Source of the DNA: Monocercomonoides exilis
Taxonomy: Eukaryota > Preaxostyla > Oxymonadida > Polymastigidae
NCBI GenBank assembly: GCA_001643675.2
Contig: LSRY02000007.1
Coordinates: 1,059,001-1,123,000, forward strand
Direction: 5' to 3'
Length of the DNA: 64,000 nucleotides
This document shows, piece by piece, positions 1-9,662 of the stretch; the stretch's first letter is position 1, and the number at the start of each line of letters is the position of its first letter. A program made the position numbers and the translations under genes. The notes beneath the pieces are model-generated. The model was given only the letters and a program-made list of their open reading frames with translations. It was not told the DNA's origin and ran no database searches.

Positions 1-1289
1 AAATGTGGATTCAGCATTTTTCCCTCCTGAAATCTCATTTTCCTTTAAACTTTCCCACATTTTCCTTCTTTTCGATTCGACTTCTTTCTCTTTCCTTAAC
101 TGTTCATTTATGAGCATCTCTTCTTTTTCCCTCAAGAGCCTCTCTTTCTCTTTCTCGGCCTCGTTCCTTCTGACCTCTTCCAATCTTTTCTCTTCAATCA
201 TTGCCAGTGCGTCCAGATGCGCTTCTCTCCACAGCCAATGCGTCCTTTCCCTCAAGTCTGACATCGACTGCTTGAACAGAACATCCAAATAACCTAAGGC
301 TGTTCGGCAGTCACCGTTGCTTTTCTCTGAAATTGCATTGAGAACTTCTTCCTCACACTCAATTGTAATCATGCGGCATGAAGGGCACGCGTTAAATAGA
401 GGAGGAATCGTAGCATCCAGAATGCTTCCTTCGCTGATGCTGTCACTTTTCTTCTGTTCATCAGCTTCCGGAGACTTTGGAACTTGTTTCTCATTAACTC
501 CAGAATGCATTAATTTTTTATTTTGCAAAATAAGCTCTTTCTTATTCGGAAGCTGTTCGAATGCTTGACAAATAAATTCTGGAGAAATCTTTCTCGAAAA
601 AGGATAAAGCTCGGTTTCGTTTGTAGCAATTGGGGTATGAGAAAGAACTTTAACCCCTCGTTGAAGCACTGTCAGCATGTCATTTTTATCTATTTCTTTC
701 AAATGAAAAACTTGACATCTCGAAAGAAGAGCATTATTAATGCTGAATGAAGGATTTTCAGTTGTCGCACCAATTAGCGTCAACGTGCCAGCTTCAACGC
801 ATGGGAGGAAAATATCTTGTTGTAGTTTGTTAAAACGATGTATTTCATCAAGGAATAAAACTGTAGCTTTCCCAGTAGTCTTTAGTCTCTCTTCCGCTTT
901 CAATATCATGTTCCTTATTTCAGGAAGTGTTGAAGTCACTGCAGATGTATGAATAAAATGTTTTCGTGTTCGTTTTGCAATTATGTGTGCCAAAGTCGTT
1001 TTTCCACTTCCAGGAGGTCCCCAAAAGATGATTGAAAACGTAGAATCACTCAGAATTAATCTGCGAAGAACTGTTCCTTCACCAACGATATCTCGTTGCC
1101 CAACGAATGAATCCAAATTATCTGGTCTTAATAGAGCAGCCTTCAATATAAATTTTGTGAAAAAAAATCAAAAAATAAACAAATTAAAATGTCAATCTTT
1201 AAATTACAGATTCTCTTAAAAATTCATACAAGAGGAGTTTTAAGAATGTCTATACGATTTACATCTTTTTTTGGATTAAATTTCTCCAT
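1..1289 (-). CDS. WRNIP1: WRNIP1/Mgs1/RarA-type AAA+ ATPase, partial at window edge
   Basis: Replication-fork clamp-loader-like AAA+ ATPase of the MGS1/WRNIP1/RarA family, acting in the nucleus at stalled forks. Exon 1 is 1230-1289 (20 codons from the ATG at 1289). The intron is 1141-1229 (GTATGA...AG). Exon 2 runs from 1140 and stays open to base 1, so the C-terminus lies outside the window. The splice joins residues as TPL-AALLRPDNLDSFVGQ, the family signature. Walker A WGPPGSGKT is at residues 60-68, Walker B LFLDEIHRF near 115-123, then the ATTENPSF sensor region, a CPSC pair and the GDCRTAL motif. An insert of about 60 residues separates the ATPase core from GDCRTAL, and the visible end is a charged coiled coil. 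There is no N-terminal UBZ finger, as in yeast Mgs1. Plus-strand ORFs here are shadows. Family assignment is secure. Confidence 0.9.
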
Positions 1290-1680
1290 GTTTGTTATAA
1301 TAAATACAACTATATTCACTTAAAAGAACAAAATGATAAATATCACAAAATTTATTAAAAATATGGGTAGTTCCTTTCCAATTTCAAAAAATGAATATTT
1401 TTGAGAAATATTATGTTTCAAAATATGAATATGAGCTCATGTTCTCAGTTCAATCAAATTCAACTAAAAAAATTAAAACTTCTATTGATTTTTATTGTTT
1501 TAAATAAAGATTGTTTTTTTTTTTTTTCCCACAAATGTCATAAAAAGTTGATTTTTTTCTTTTTTTGTTGAATATAAAACAACCTCATCATTGTCTCATG
1601 TTTTTTAAAGAAGTTAACACATGTCTTTTCAATCATTCAATCGATCAAAATAAAGCATTATTTTATTAATAAACAGAAAA
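1290..1680. other. Divergent intergenic region
   Basis: This gap of 391 bp lies between the start codons of the WRNIP1-like gene (minus) and the AMPK gamma gene (plus). It is AT-rich with poly-T runs near 1510 and 1550. It must hold both promoters. I see no recognisable TATA box or RNA gene. Confidence 0.5.
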
Positions 1681-3842
1681 ATGGCAGATACCTCTTTAAA
1701 GGATGGAAGTGAAGAAAAAATAAATATTAAAAAAGAATTGCTTCCTATCCAAGATTTTTTGATGTCAAGAACAGCCTTTGAACTTGTTCCAGATAGCGGA
1801 AAAGTTATTGTGATAGATTTCAACTTAACAATAAATCGAGCTTTTCTTGTACTCCATGAAAATGGTTTGAAATCGACTAATTTATAAATTCCATTTTTTG
1901 ATATTATTCTTTACAGGAGTGACATCCGCTCCACTGTGGGATGTTGAAAAGGGGAATTTTGTCGGAATGGTCACTGTGTCAGATTTTATTGATATGTTTG
2001 TTTACTATTACGATAAGGACGCACAAAATTTTGAGCAACTTTTGAGAACAGTTACAATAAGGCAATGGAGGCAACTCAGAAAAAGGGAAAGAAAAATTAT
2101 GGAGTCTTCAAAGTCAGAAGGAAAACCTCCAGATGTTCCTGTGAATCTTCAAATTGGTTTGATAATAGATGTTTTTCATTTTGATTCTATATTTTGTTAT
2201 GCTATTTTATGAATTCTCTATTGATTCAATAAGCTCGTCCTTCTTTTGTGACCTGTCATTATGATGCATCATTATTCAACACCATTGAACTTCTTCTTCA
2301 GTATCGTGTTCATCGTTGCCCTATTTTTGACTCTAAAACGTATACTGTTTTGCATATTGTAACTCATGCGAGACTTTTAAGATATTTTGTTTCGAAGGTG
2401 TACAATTATTTAAGTTTATAATTTCATCAATTAGCATTTTTCACTTCCACTCTCTCTCTCTCTCTTTATTCCTTCCCCTCAATCTCTATCTCTATCTCTC
2501 AATCCGTTATATTCATTTATTATGTATTCTTCAACGTTTATTTTGAAATTTCTAAACAATTCTCGTTCGCAAACAGTGGCAAAAAGAAACTCCGATTTTG
2601 AATAGGACTTTGAGAGAGTTGAAAATTGGTACATATGAAAATGTTGTATCAATGTCACCGCAAAGCACTCTATATGACATGTTTAAGCTACTCTCTTATA
2701 CGTCAATTTCTGCGATTCCACTTGTTGATCAAGAAAGTTTGCATTTTTTCTTTTCTTTTCTTTTCTTTTCTTTTCTCTTCTTTTCTCTTCTTTTCTCTTC
2801 TTTTCTTTTCTTTCTTTCTTTCCTTCCTTCCTTTTTTTTTTTTTTTTTTTTTTTTTTTTGTGATTAATTTTTTGCCAATAATAATTTTTAATTAATCATT
2901 GTCAATCTCTTTTTTATTCTTTTTTTTTATAATTTCTAACTATTTCATCTTAAATTTTTATGAACAATGCATATTTACATTTCTTCAGATGTTGTTGTTG
3001 GCCTTTATTCCATGAGCGATGTGAGAAATCTCACAATTTCTGAACTTGTACATTCGTTTCATCAGTCAGTTGGCAGCGTTCTCAGAAGAAAGATGAGAAA
3101 ATCTGCTTTGTTCACAAATGCCGAAAGAGAAAATGAATTCATGAAACATCAGCACATCAATGCTCAACCTTCGTCTCATATGAAAGAAAGTAATGAAAGC
3201 TCTCTGTCTTCTACTTCAACTTCTTCTTCTCCTCCTACTTCTTCTTCTTCAACTGATACGACTGCTTCTTCTTCTACTTCTCCCACAACAGCCACTATTA
3301 CTACCACTTCATCACAAACTCCGCTTTCATCATCGTCAACAGCAACACAAACTGCATCGGAATCTCCGTCATCATCTTCTCCTCCTTCTAATTCTTCTTC
3401 TTCTTGTAATTCATCGTCCTCTTCTTCTTCAAATAAAATAACCGAAGTTTCAGAAACTGAGTCCACAGAAGCAAGTTCAGCAGAAGCTCCATCATCCAAT
3501 TTGCAATCTGCTTCTTTCACTCCATCTTCAGTAGCATCATCATCATCAACAACGACACAAACACAAACACAAACACAAACACCAACCACAACAAGCCATT
3601 CACTTCTTAATCCTTCTTTGACATATTCCTCTTTGTCTTCTCCAACCCCATCAAATTCCACTTCCCCCGCACGTGATGTGTCTTCCATGGTTATCACATG
3701 CACTGCTGATGACACACTGAAAGTGGTGCTGGCCAAACTGGCGAGGCATAACATTCATCGGCTGGTTGTGGTGGATAAGCAGATGCATCTCGAAGGAATC
3801 TTGTCTGTAAATGATATTCTTCGCTTTTTTGTTATGCAGTGA
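1681..3842 (+). CDS. SNF4: AMP-activated protein kinase gamma subunit (four CBS domains)
   Basis: Regulatory gamma subunit of AMPK/SNF1, which binds adenine nucleotides through four CBS repeats. Exons are 1681-1864, 1917-2156, 2234-2397, 2577-2736 and 2989-3842, all phase-consistent, giving 533 residues against about 320-330 in animals and yeast. CBS1 spans the first junction (ENG-VTSAPLWD, VGMVTVSDFID). CBS2 contains YRVHRCPIFDS, CBS3 SISAIPLVDQENVVVGLYS, and CBS4 is the last 50 residues (HNIHRLVVVD, GILSVNDILRFF). The extra length is a Ser/Thr-rich tract at about residues 310-480, placed just before CBS4. The stop is TGA. The gene is divergent from WRNIP1. The family call is firm; whether the insert is functional is unknown. 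Confidence 0.9.
2746..2859. repeat. Intronic polypyrimidine microsatellite
   Basis: CTTTT/TTTCT repeats followed by a run of about 28 T lie inside the fourth intron (2737-2988) of the AMPK gamma gene. This makes that intron about 250 bp, several times longer than its neighbours. The plus-strand ORFs across it are artefacts of the repeat. Confidence 0.9.
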
Positions 3843-4839
3843 TTGAGAATTGAGAGAGACTTTTTAATATGGCTGAATATGTACAAATTTGGTATTTATA
3901 CGGAAATTGTCCATTGCAATCAGAAGGAAATGCTATTTGAGCATTTTTTTATGCAATTCATGTTTAAATGATAATCATAAATTTTCATTTTTAATATTTT
4001 ATGTAATGCATTGTTCTATTCAGTTGATTTTTATCTTCCAAAAGAATTGTTTGATTTTATTGCTTTTTCAAGTTGTTGTTATGATAAATTAACGACATTT
4101 TTTGTTGCATCCTTTTATTTTTCTCGCTTATGAGAAAATTTTATTTCTAGAGAGAATTTTAAAAGGAGAACGCCAACATCTTTAAGAACTGTCAGGAAAC
4201 GTTCGATTTTCAATTAGTCATTAGAAATTTTATCTTTTAAAAAAAGATTTGAAATTATTTTGAATTTGTACTTTTGTAGATAGGACAAAATACTTTCATT
4301 CATGAAAAAAACAATGATTTGTTCCAAATTTTTTCTGCATTCTTTTCAAAATTATTCTAGCATTTTCATGGAAATGGATAAATATACAAAAGTTGAGAAA
4401 AATCTTTGAAAGCATTGAACTGAATAAAATTCATAAAGCAAAAAATTTCTTCCCAAATAATTGATTATCAACATTTTGAAATAATTATGGTTATAAGAAT
4501 TATTTCCTCTTGCACTATTCAACGATACAGACTATAGTGGATTATAACGCACTTAAAAATTAAATAAATTTTTCATTTTTAATCTTTTTGAAAAATGAAT
4601 AGCCTTTCTACTTCTTCTTCGTCACGGGGCTCAATGGTTTTTTAATTGTTATCTTATAATATGAATTAATTTATAAGACGCTTTCTATTTCTTTTCGTTT
4701 ATATAAAATCTTATTTTTATTTGATTTAATTTTCCTCTTTGCAAATTTGCAAACTGATCTCTAGATTTTTGATTCTTCAGCTTATCCTTCAGATTCTTTA
4801 TCTAAATCAAGTTTTCAGCCATTTTTTCGTGTTCATTCC
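3843..4839. other. Gene-poor AT-rich spacer
   Basis: About 1 kb separates the AMPK gamma stop and the next plus-strand gene. I find no ORF with family features, RNA gene or repeat. An AG at 4779 followed by an open in-frame stretch to the ATG at 4840 means the downstream gene could have an upstream coding exon, but I could not find a phase-matching donor. Confidence 0.4.
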
Positions 4840-7404
4840 ATGGATACATCATCTTTAATATCAAAAAGTGATAAGCATTCCTTTTATCAGAAGAGTTATG
4901 AACCAGAAAATCAACAGTTTAGCATTAAATATGTGAAAGATGGTTTCTTTCCTTTATCTTCATCTGGGTGTGCTGATGCATCAGGAACAAGTGAAAGCAA
5001 TAACATTACTTTTACTAATTCACAACTGCAAGAAAAGCTATTATCAAACGCGGACAAGCCTTTCTCAAATTATGCTGAAAAATCAAATAGAACAATTAAA
5101 CCTTCGCTGGACTTTTTATCCGAATCTATTTCTTCAACGCAAACACCTACAAATTACAAGCCATGTGAAAGAAATCGTATTGAGGAAAAATTGTTGTCCT
5201 CCAGTAATCATTTGCATTTGCTTTGTTGCTTAAATAATAAAAAAGATTTCAATAGTTTATCAAAAGAAGATGGAAAATTGAGCGCAAAACAAACAATTTC
5301 CTTGCCCGTGGAGAATGAAGAAAGCAAAGGCAAGACAGAAAAAGAAATTATGACATATAAAATGTTTGCAGAGTTTGGAAAAGCTTTAAAGGAAACACAC
5401 AGTCATATCAAAGAAGAAAAAGAAAGAAGTATTTCAAATAGAATGTCAATAACAAATAACGACCAAGAATGTTTGAAAGAGGATTCACCCATTCATCAAA
5501 AGCCTTTTCAGCTATCAAGTGATATTTTAGATGAAGAAGACATTGGTTATGAACAGGAAGAGGATTTATCAACCAAATCGTATTCTTCTTTATCTTCAGC
5601 ATGTTCATTTTCCTCGACTTCAACTTCACATTTTGCGCTTGATCCACATTTAGAACAAAACCTTACAAAATATGAGCCGTGCAGGAACAGATTGGGCGAA
5701 TTCTGCCAAGATTTTGACATTAAAGTTGATGGAAGTTCATTCTCACGAATTTTAACTGCAAGACAGTCTGACATGACAAGCAAGTGGAGGAAAGAAGACG
5801 CCGAACTTACAAAAGAGATTAATTTCAACTCGGAGCTGTTGAGATCAAAATTGAAATGTACGGACGCAGAAAATGAAGCGAAAGGAGACGATGGCTCTGT
5901 GAAAGGAAGCGATTATGATGATAGTGAAGCATTACCAAATGTTTTAAATGAAAGTCGCATTTTATCAGTAGAACGTATCAAAACCAAGAATACATGTAAC
6001 TTTTCTTCTTTCAATGTTGAGTGGGAAAAAAAGCGGTCTACGATTGTGAAAAGGCAAATCAAGGAGGCGGTTCGATTTTTGAAAGTATTTGGTGTGTGGG
6101 TTAGAAAAGAATGGATAAGAGATGAGAAAGAATCTCAAATGTGGAATCATGCAGAAGAAAAATATTTGAATAAATTGAATAATGTAAAGAGAAAAGATGA
6201 GCTTAGAAATGACTCTGCTGTACGAAACAATTTAATTGGGCATGAAAGCTCGAATAACTCAAGAATGCAGGAAAAAAGATTTGAGCAACTGGACACTGAT
6301 GAAACTCTTGAAGAGCTGAAAACAAAATTGAAAGTTGGAGATTTTTCAAGTTCGGCCCCAGGCGAAAAAGAGAGATTGTTAATGTTGATTAAGAGAAAAG
6401 AAAAAAAATTATTGAAAAGAGAAAAAGAAAGTTGCATGAGTAATGTCGAAAAATTGGATGCAGCAATCCAGAAGCAAATAGAAACTCACCAAAATAAGGG
6501 ATCGTTGTTTGGCTTGTTTACTTTTTGCAGAAAGAGTGATGATAAACAAAGTTGTTTCCGCTCAGATATGAAAAACGAATTGAAGGGAACAGAAAAACGT
6601 GTAAATCAACATAGTTTGCAAGACAAAGAATATCTGAACGAACAATCATTACTTCTTTCTCGGATGAATCAGCTTATATCATTGGAAGCAAGTAGTGCAA
6701 AATCAAGTTGTTCAAATATTACAACTCATGCTTCTTCAGCAGAAAGATTGTTAAAAGCGGCCGAATTATTTCAAAATAAAATTTTAAGAGAAAATTTGGA
6801 TTTGGAAACATCCGCTCCGACGGCACATCATGTTATTAATCCATCAAGTGTTCGTTGTAGTGAATCTGAAATTGTCAAAGATTCAGTGCTTGATCCGGAA
6901 GAATATTTACGGAGATTTGCTGATCCGATTTTAAGTATAACAAGAAGAAAAAGGCTGCGCAAAAGGGGAATTTTGGGAGATTTGATGACTGATCAACGAA
7001 ATCTGCAAATGTTTTTTGTAAGAAAGAACTTATGCATAATTGTTCCATTTTCTTCCTTTTTTGGAGATTTCACTTGCACGCATGAATCAAATGATTGGAG
7101 TGGAATTAGTTTATTGAATACAAATAATTATTCAAAAAGGAAAAAACGATCATTGAAAGATTCTTTTAAGGCGATTAAGGAAGATTTGATTTCTTCACTT
7201 TTTTTAATCCAAACGAAAAATGTTGAAGAATACCCAACTATCCAAACAAATATAATGGAGAAAAAAATGAAAAGGATGCAATTAAAAAAAGAAGCTCATG
7301 AATTTCGTTTGACAAACCGCAGTGACCCTGTTATCTTTACAATTAAAGATTCAAAACTTCAGCAGCTTAACCCTTCAATTACTTTAAATATTTTAAATAA
7401 TTGA
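4840..7404 (+). CDS. Unrecognised 854-residue hydrophilic protein
   Basis: I do not recognise a family. The reading frame is a single uninterrupted ORF ending in TGA. The first third is Ser/Asn-rich and low in hydrophobic residues. Residues about 390-560 are Lys/Glu-rich and coiled-coil-like (VEWEKKRSTIVKRQIK, LLMLIKRKEKKLLKREKE). A more ordered segment near 690-780 contains DPEEYLRRFADPILS and aromatic stretches (MFFVRKNLCIIVPFSSFFGDF). There is no signal peptide or membrane span. The in-frame region from 4780 to 4839 is open and follows an AG, so the true start may be in an upstream exon. It could be a cytoskeletal or scaffold protein, but that is a guess. Confidence 0.7.
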   Translation: MDTSSLISKSDKHSFYQKSYEPENQQFSIKYVKDGFFPLSSSGCADASGTSESNNITFTNSQLQEKLLSNADKPFSNYAEKSNRTIKPSLDFLSESISSTQTPTNYKPCERNRIEEKLLSSSNHLHLLCCLNNKKDFNSLSKEDGKLSAKQTISLPVENEESKGKTEKEIMTYKMFAEFGKALKETHSHIKEEKERSISNRMSITNNDQECLKEDSPIHQKPFQLSSDILDEEDIGYEQEEDLSTKSYSSLSSACSFSSTSTSHFALDPHLEQNLTKYEPCRNRLGEFCQDFDIKVDGSSFSRILTARQSDMTSKWRKEDAELTKEINFNSELLRSKLKCTDAENEAKGDDGSVKGSDYDDSEALPNVLNESRILSVERIKTKNTCNFSSFNVEWEKKRSTIVKRQIKEAVRFLKVFGVWVRKEWIRDEKESQMWNHAEEKYLNKLNNVKRKDELRNDSAVRNNLIGHESSNNSRMQEKRFEQLDTDETLEELKTKLKVGDFSSSAPGEKERLLMLIKRKEKKLLKREKESCMSNVEKLDAAIQKQIETHQNKGSLFGLFTFCRKSDDKQSCFRSDMKNELKGTEKRVNQHSLQDKEYLNEQSLLLSRMNQLISLEASSAKSSCSNITTHASSAERLLKAAELFQNKILRENLDLETSAPTAHHVINPSSVRCSESEIVKDSVLDPEEYLRRFADPILSITRRKRLRKRGILGDLMTDQRNLQMFFVRKNLCIIVPFSSFFGDFTCTHESNDWSGISLLNTNNYSKRKKRSLKDSFKAIKEDLISSLFLIQTKNVEEYPTIQTNIMEKKMKRMQLKKEAHEFRLTNRSDPVIFTIKDSKLQQLNPSITLNILNN

Positions 7405-8205
7405 GTTTTAATAAAAGTTTTTGATTTGTTTTCCTCTTTTCAATGTTGAACTTTTTCTCTTTCAAATGAAAATTTTCAGAATTGGTTGTATTGCCTTTAT
7501 CTTTAAATATTTGTTTGATGTTAAAAGAAATAACAAAAAAAGAATTTATTTTTTTGAAAAGTCACTTTTGTTCAGTATTTGAGTGAAGAAAAAATGACTT
7601 TTCATTCCAATTTTCACTAATCAGCAATTTTAATAAAATGTACCTCTTGCAAATATTTCAAAAAAAAGAAAGAAAGAAAGAAAGAAAAACGAAAAAGAAA
7701 AAAAGAAGAAAGAAGAAAGAAGAAAGAAGAAAGAAGAAAGAAGAAAGAAGAAAGAAGAAAGAAAGAAAAGAAAAGAAAAGAAAAGAAAAGAAAAGATAAA
7801 GATAAAGATAAAGATAAAGATAAAGATAAAGATAAAGATAAAGATAAAGATAAAGAAAGGAAAGAGAAGCGAAGAAGGAAAATATAAAAAAGAATTTCAT
7901 ATGAGTATAGCTTTTTTAAAAATCGAAACAGTTCAATTTTCAGTTTCATTGAAATCTAGTATAATTTCAACAGATCTTGTTACAAATTTATCAAAATATT
8001 CCAAAGTGCATATCTTTGCCTGTTGGAAATTTTTCATTATCATTATTTGTTACAGTGTGATATATGGATGCTTTTTTTAAAAATCATAACTTTTTTTGTT
8101 GTGTTGACCATTAAAAGACATTATTTGTCAGGATAGTGTTTATTCAATTTTAAAAAGTATTCAAGTGAACTTTAAAAAGGGACAACGTTTCAGATAATAT
8201 TCAAG
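7405..8205. repeat. Spacer with compound purine microsatellite
   Basis: No gene is seen. Bases about 7663-7860 are a compound microsatellite: GAAA units, GAAGAAA-type units, AAAAG units, then about ten copies of the hexamer GATAAA. Minus-strand Leu/Tyr-rich ORFs over it are translations of the repeat. The rest is AT-rich spacer up to the PrimPol element. Confidence 0.85.
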
Positions 8206-9297
8206 AGAGATATGGTATATCAGCTATGGATCCATCTCGATTAGGTCAATCAATAAAATCGATTTATGAATATCTAGTGGTTGTTATCATCTTGTATAAT
8301 AAGTTGAATAGGCAATGATAATAAGATAGAGATCATGAGGAGATTGCTGATAATCTTAGGGGTTTCTCATGATTAGATATTCAGTGATGTTCTATTAAGA
8401 TGGAGTTATTGATAGGTGTAATCGAGATATATCCATAGCGGGTATACCATATCTCCAAGGAGGAGAATTAGCTAAAACATTAACTGGAAGATTAACTAAA
8501 TTTATGTTCAAGTTGGTAAATTAGTGGTGAAATTGTGTGAAAATTGGTGTTTTCGTTGATGAAATACATGAGTCAAACATGAGTCAAACATGAGTTGAAC
8601 ATGTGTCGAACGTTGATAAAATCGTTGATGTGATCATTGGTGAAATCGTAAATAAAAATAATTGATTTTGTTTTTTTGTTTTATCGTAAATGGGTCGGAA
8701 GAAGATATACGCAACTGTTGAAGAAGCGAAAGAGGCTCAACAGAAACAGATTAAACAGTTTCAGGAAAAACGAAAAGAAGAAACAAAGTATTACAACGAA
8801 CATGTAACTGAGAAACAGAAGAAGTTGATTAAGATATTGAGGAGAAAGGTTATCGAAAGTGATGAGTTGTTAGATGAGTTGATGGAAAAAGTTAGTGGTT
8901 ATTGCCTGCACAGGCTTGATAGGGCAAAATGTGTTAATTGATGAAATATAACAAGTGGTTCACGTTTGTTGTACAGTTAATTATTTCAAACAGTGTCCGC
9001 GATGACGTTATAGTTGATTGCCAACAACAATATTTTTGATTGGAAAAGTGTAAACCGGTAAACTGGACACCGGATTGTGGCAATGTCTGAGGCTCAGCGG
9101 AAGGGAAATATTGAGTTAAATCTCCGTGCTGGAAGCGTGTCCACGTGTCCAGGTGTCCAGGATAGTTTAATTTCATCTGAAAAGAGCTGCCAACATGCCA
9201 TTTCTGCCAACATGAGCAATTTACCCCTAATTTACCATGATTTTGAGGGTTATTATTTATTTTCGATTGTGTTATCATTTTGCCACATTGCCACATG
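8206..9297 (+). repeat. Left terminal inverted repeat of the PrimPol element
   Basis: It matches 12096-13692 in inverse orientation. From about 8423 to 9298 the two arms align with no indel (paired coordinates sum to 21394) and the encoded ORFs are identical. The outer 220 bp is more diverged and has one copy of a subterminal unit of about 80 bp (GTATAATAAG...AATAGG) that occurs twice on the right. Confidence 0.9.
8690..8941 (+). CDS. 83-residue basic coiled-coil protein, left TIR copy
   Basis: The ORF starts MGRKKIYATVEEAKEAQQKQ and ends in TGA. It is lysine/glutamate-rich, predicted mostly helical, and has no recognised domain. The opening Gly-Arg-Lys-Lys-Ile-Tyr followed by a Glu/Ala helix recalls short basic DNA-binding openings seen in proteins of large DNA viruses and mobile elements (from memory, weak). 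It points inward, toward the PrimPol gene. An exact protein copy is encoded in the right repeat at 12453-12704. The role is unknown; repeat binding or initiator accessory are possibilities only. Confidence 0.6.
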   Translation: MGRKKIYATVEEAKEAQQKQIKQFQEKRKEETKYYNEHVTEKQKKLIKILRRKVIESDELLDELMEKVSGYCLHRLDRAKCVN

Positions 9298-9662
9298 ACA
9301 TCGCTTGTGGTATATAACAGGTGGCACACATCAGTTGTATCGTCAGTTGATAAGAACAGATGTTTTGGCTGGACCAGGTTGATGGGCCAGGTCATGTGGG
9401 TGATGATGTGGTGTGGAAATATTGAGTTAAATCTCCGTGCTTTTTACCTGGACTGGGTGGACCGGGTGGACCGGGTCAATTATATTCTACAAAATATGTG
9501 GGCAAACGGGCAAACAGGGCAATTGGGCAAAATACATTTAATGTGAAAATTCACTGTTCCCCGTCAAAGTTCGACATTAACCTCAACATCATCTTCCCCG
9601 AAATATTCGTTTCAAAAATAATTCTGTTTCAAAAAAAAATTTGTTTTTTTTTATTTTATGAA

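Noticed and set aside
5-1219. Five plus-strand ORFs over the first 1.2 kb
   Set aside because: They are shadows of the minus-strand WRNIP1-like exon 2, which has an uninterrupted frame and AAA+ motifs.
3176-3754. 192-codon acidic Val/Glu ORF on the minus strand
   Set aside because: It is the complement of the Ser/Thr-rich tract of AMPK gamma.
7617-7949. Minus-strand Ser/Leu/Phe-rich ORFs
   Set aside because: They are translations of the purine microsatellite.
9077-9298. 73-codon ORF present in both inverted repeats
   Set aside because: It overlaps other ORFs in the repeat and has no domain; its identity in both arms follows from the repeat itself.
9498-9662. Longer N-terminus for the PrimPol protein
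   Set aside because: The in-frame extension covers low-information repeat-flank sequence; the Met at 9663 precedes the first conserved residues.
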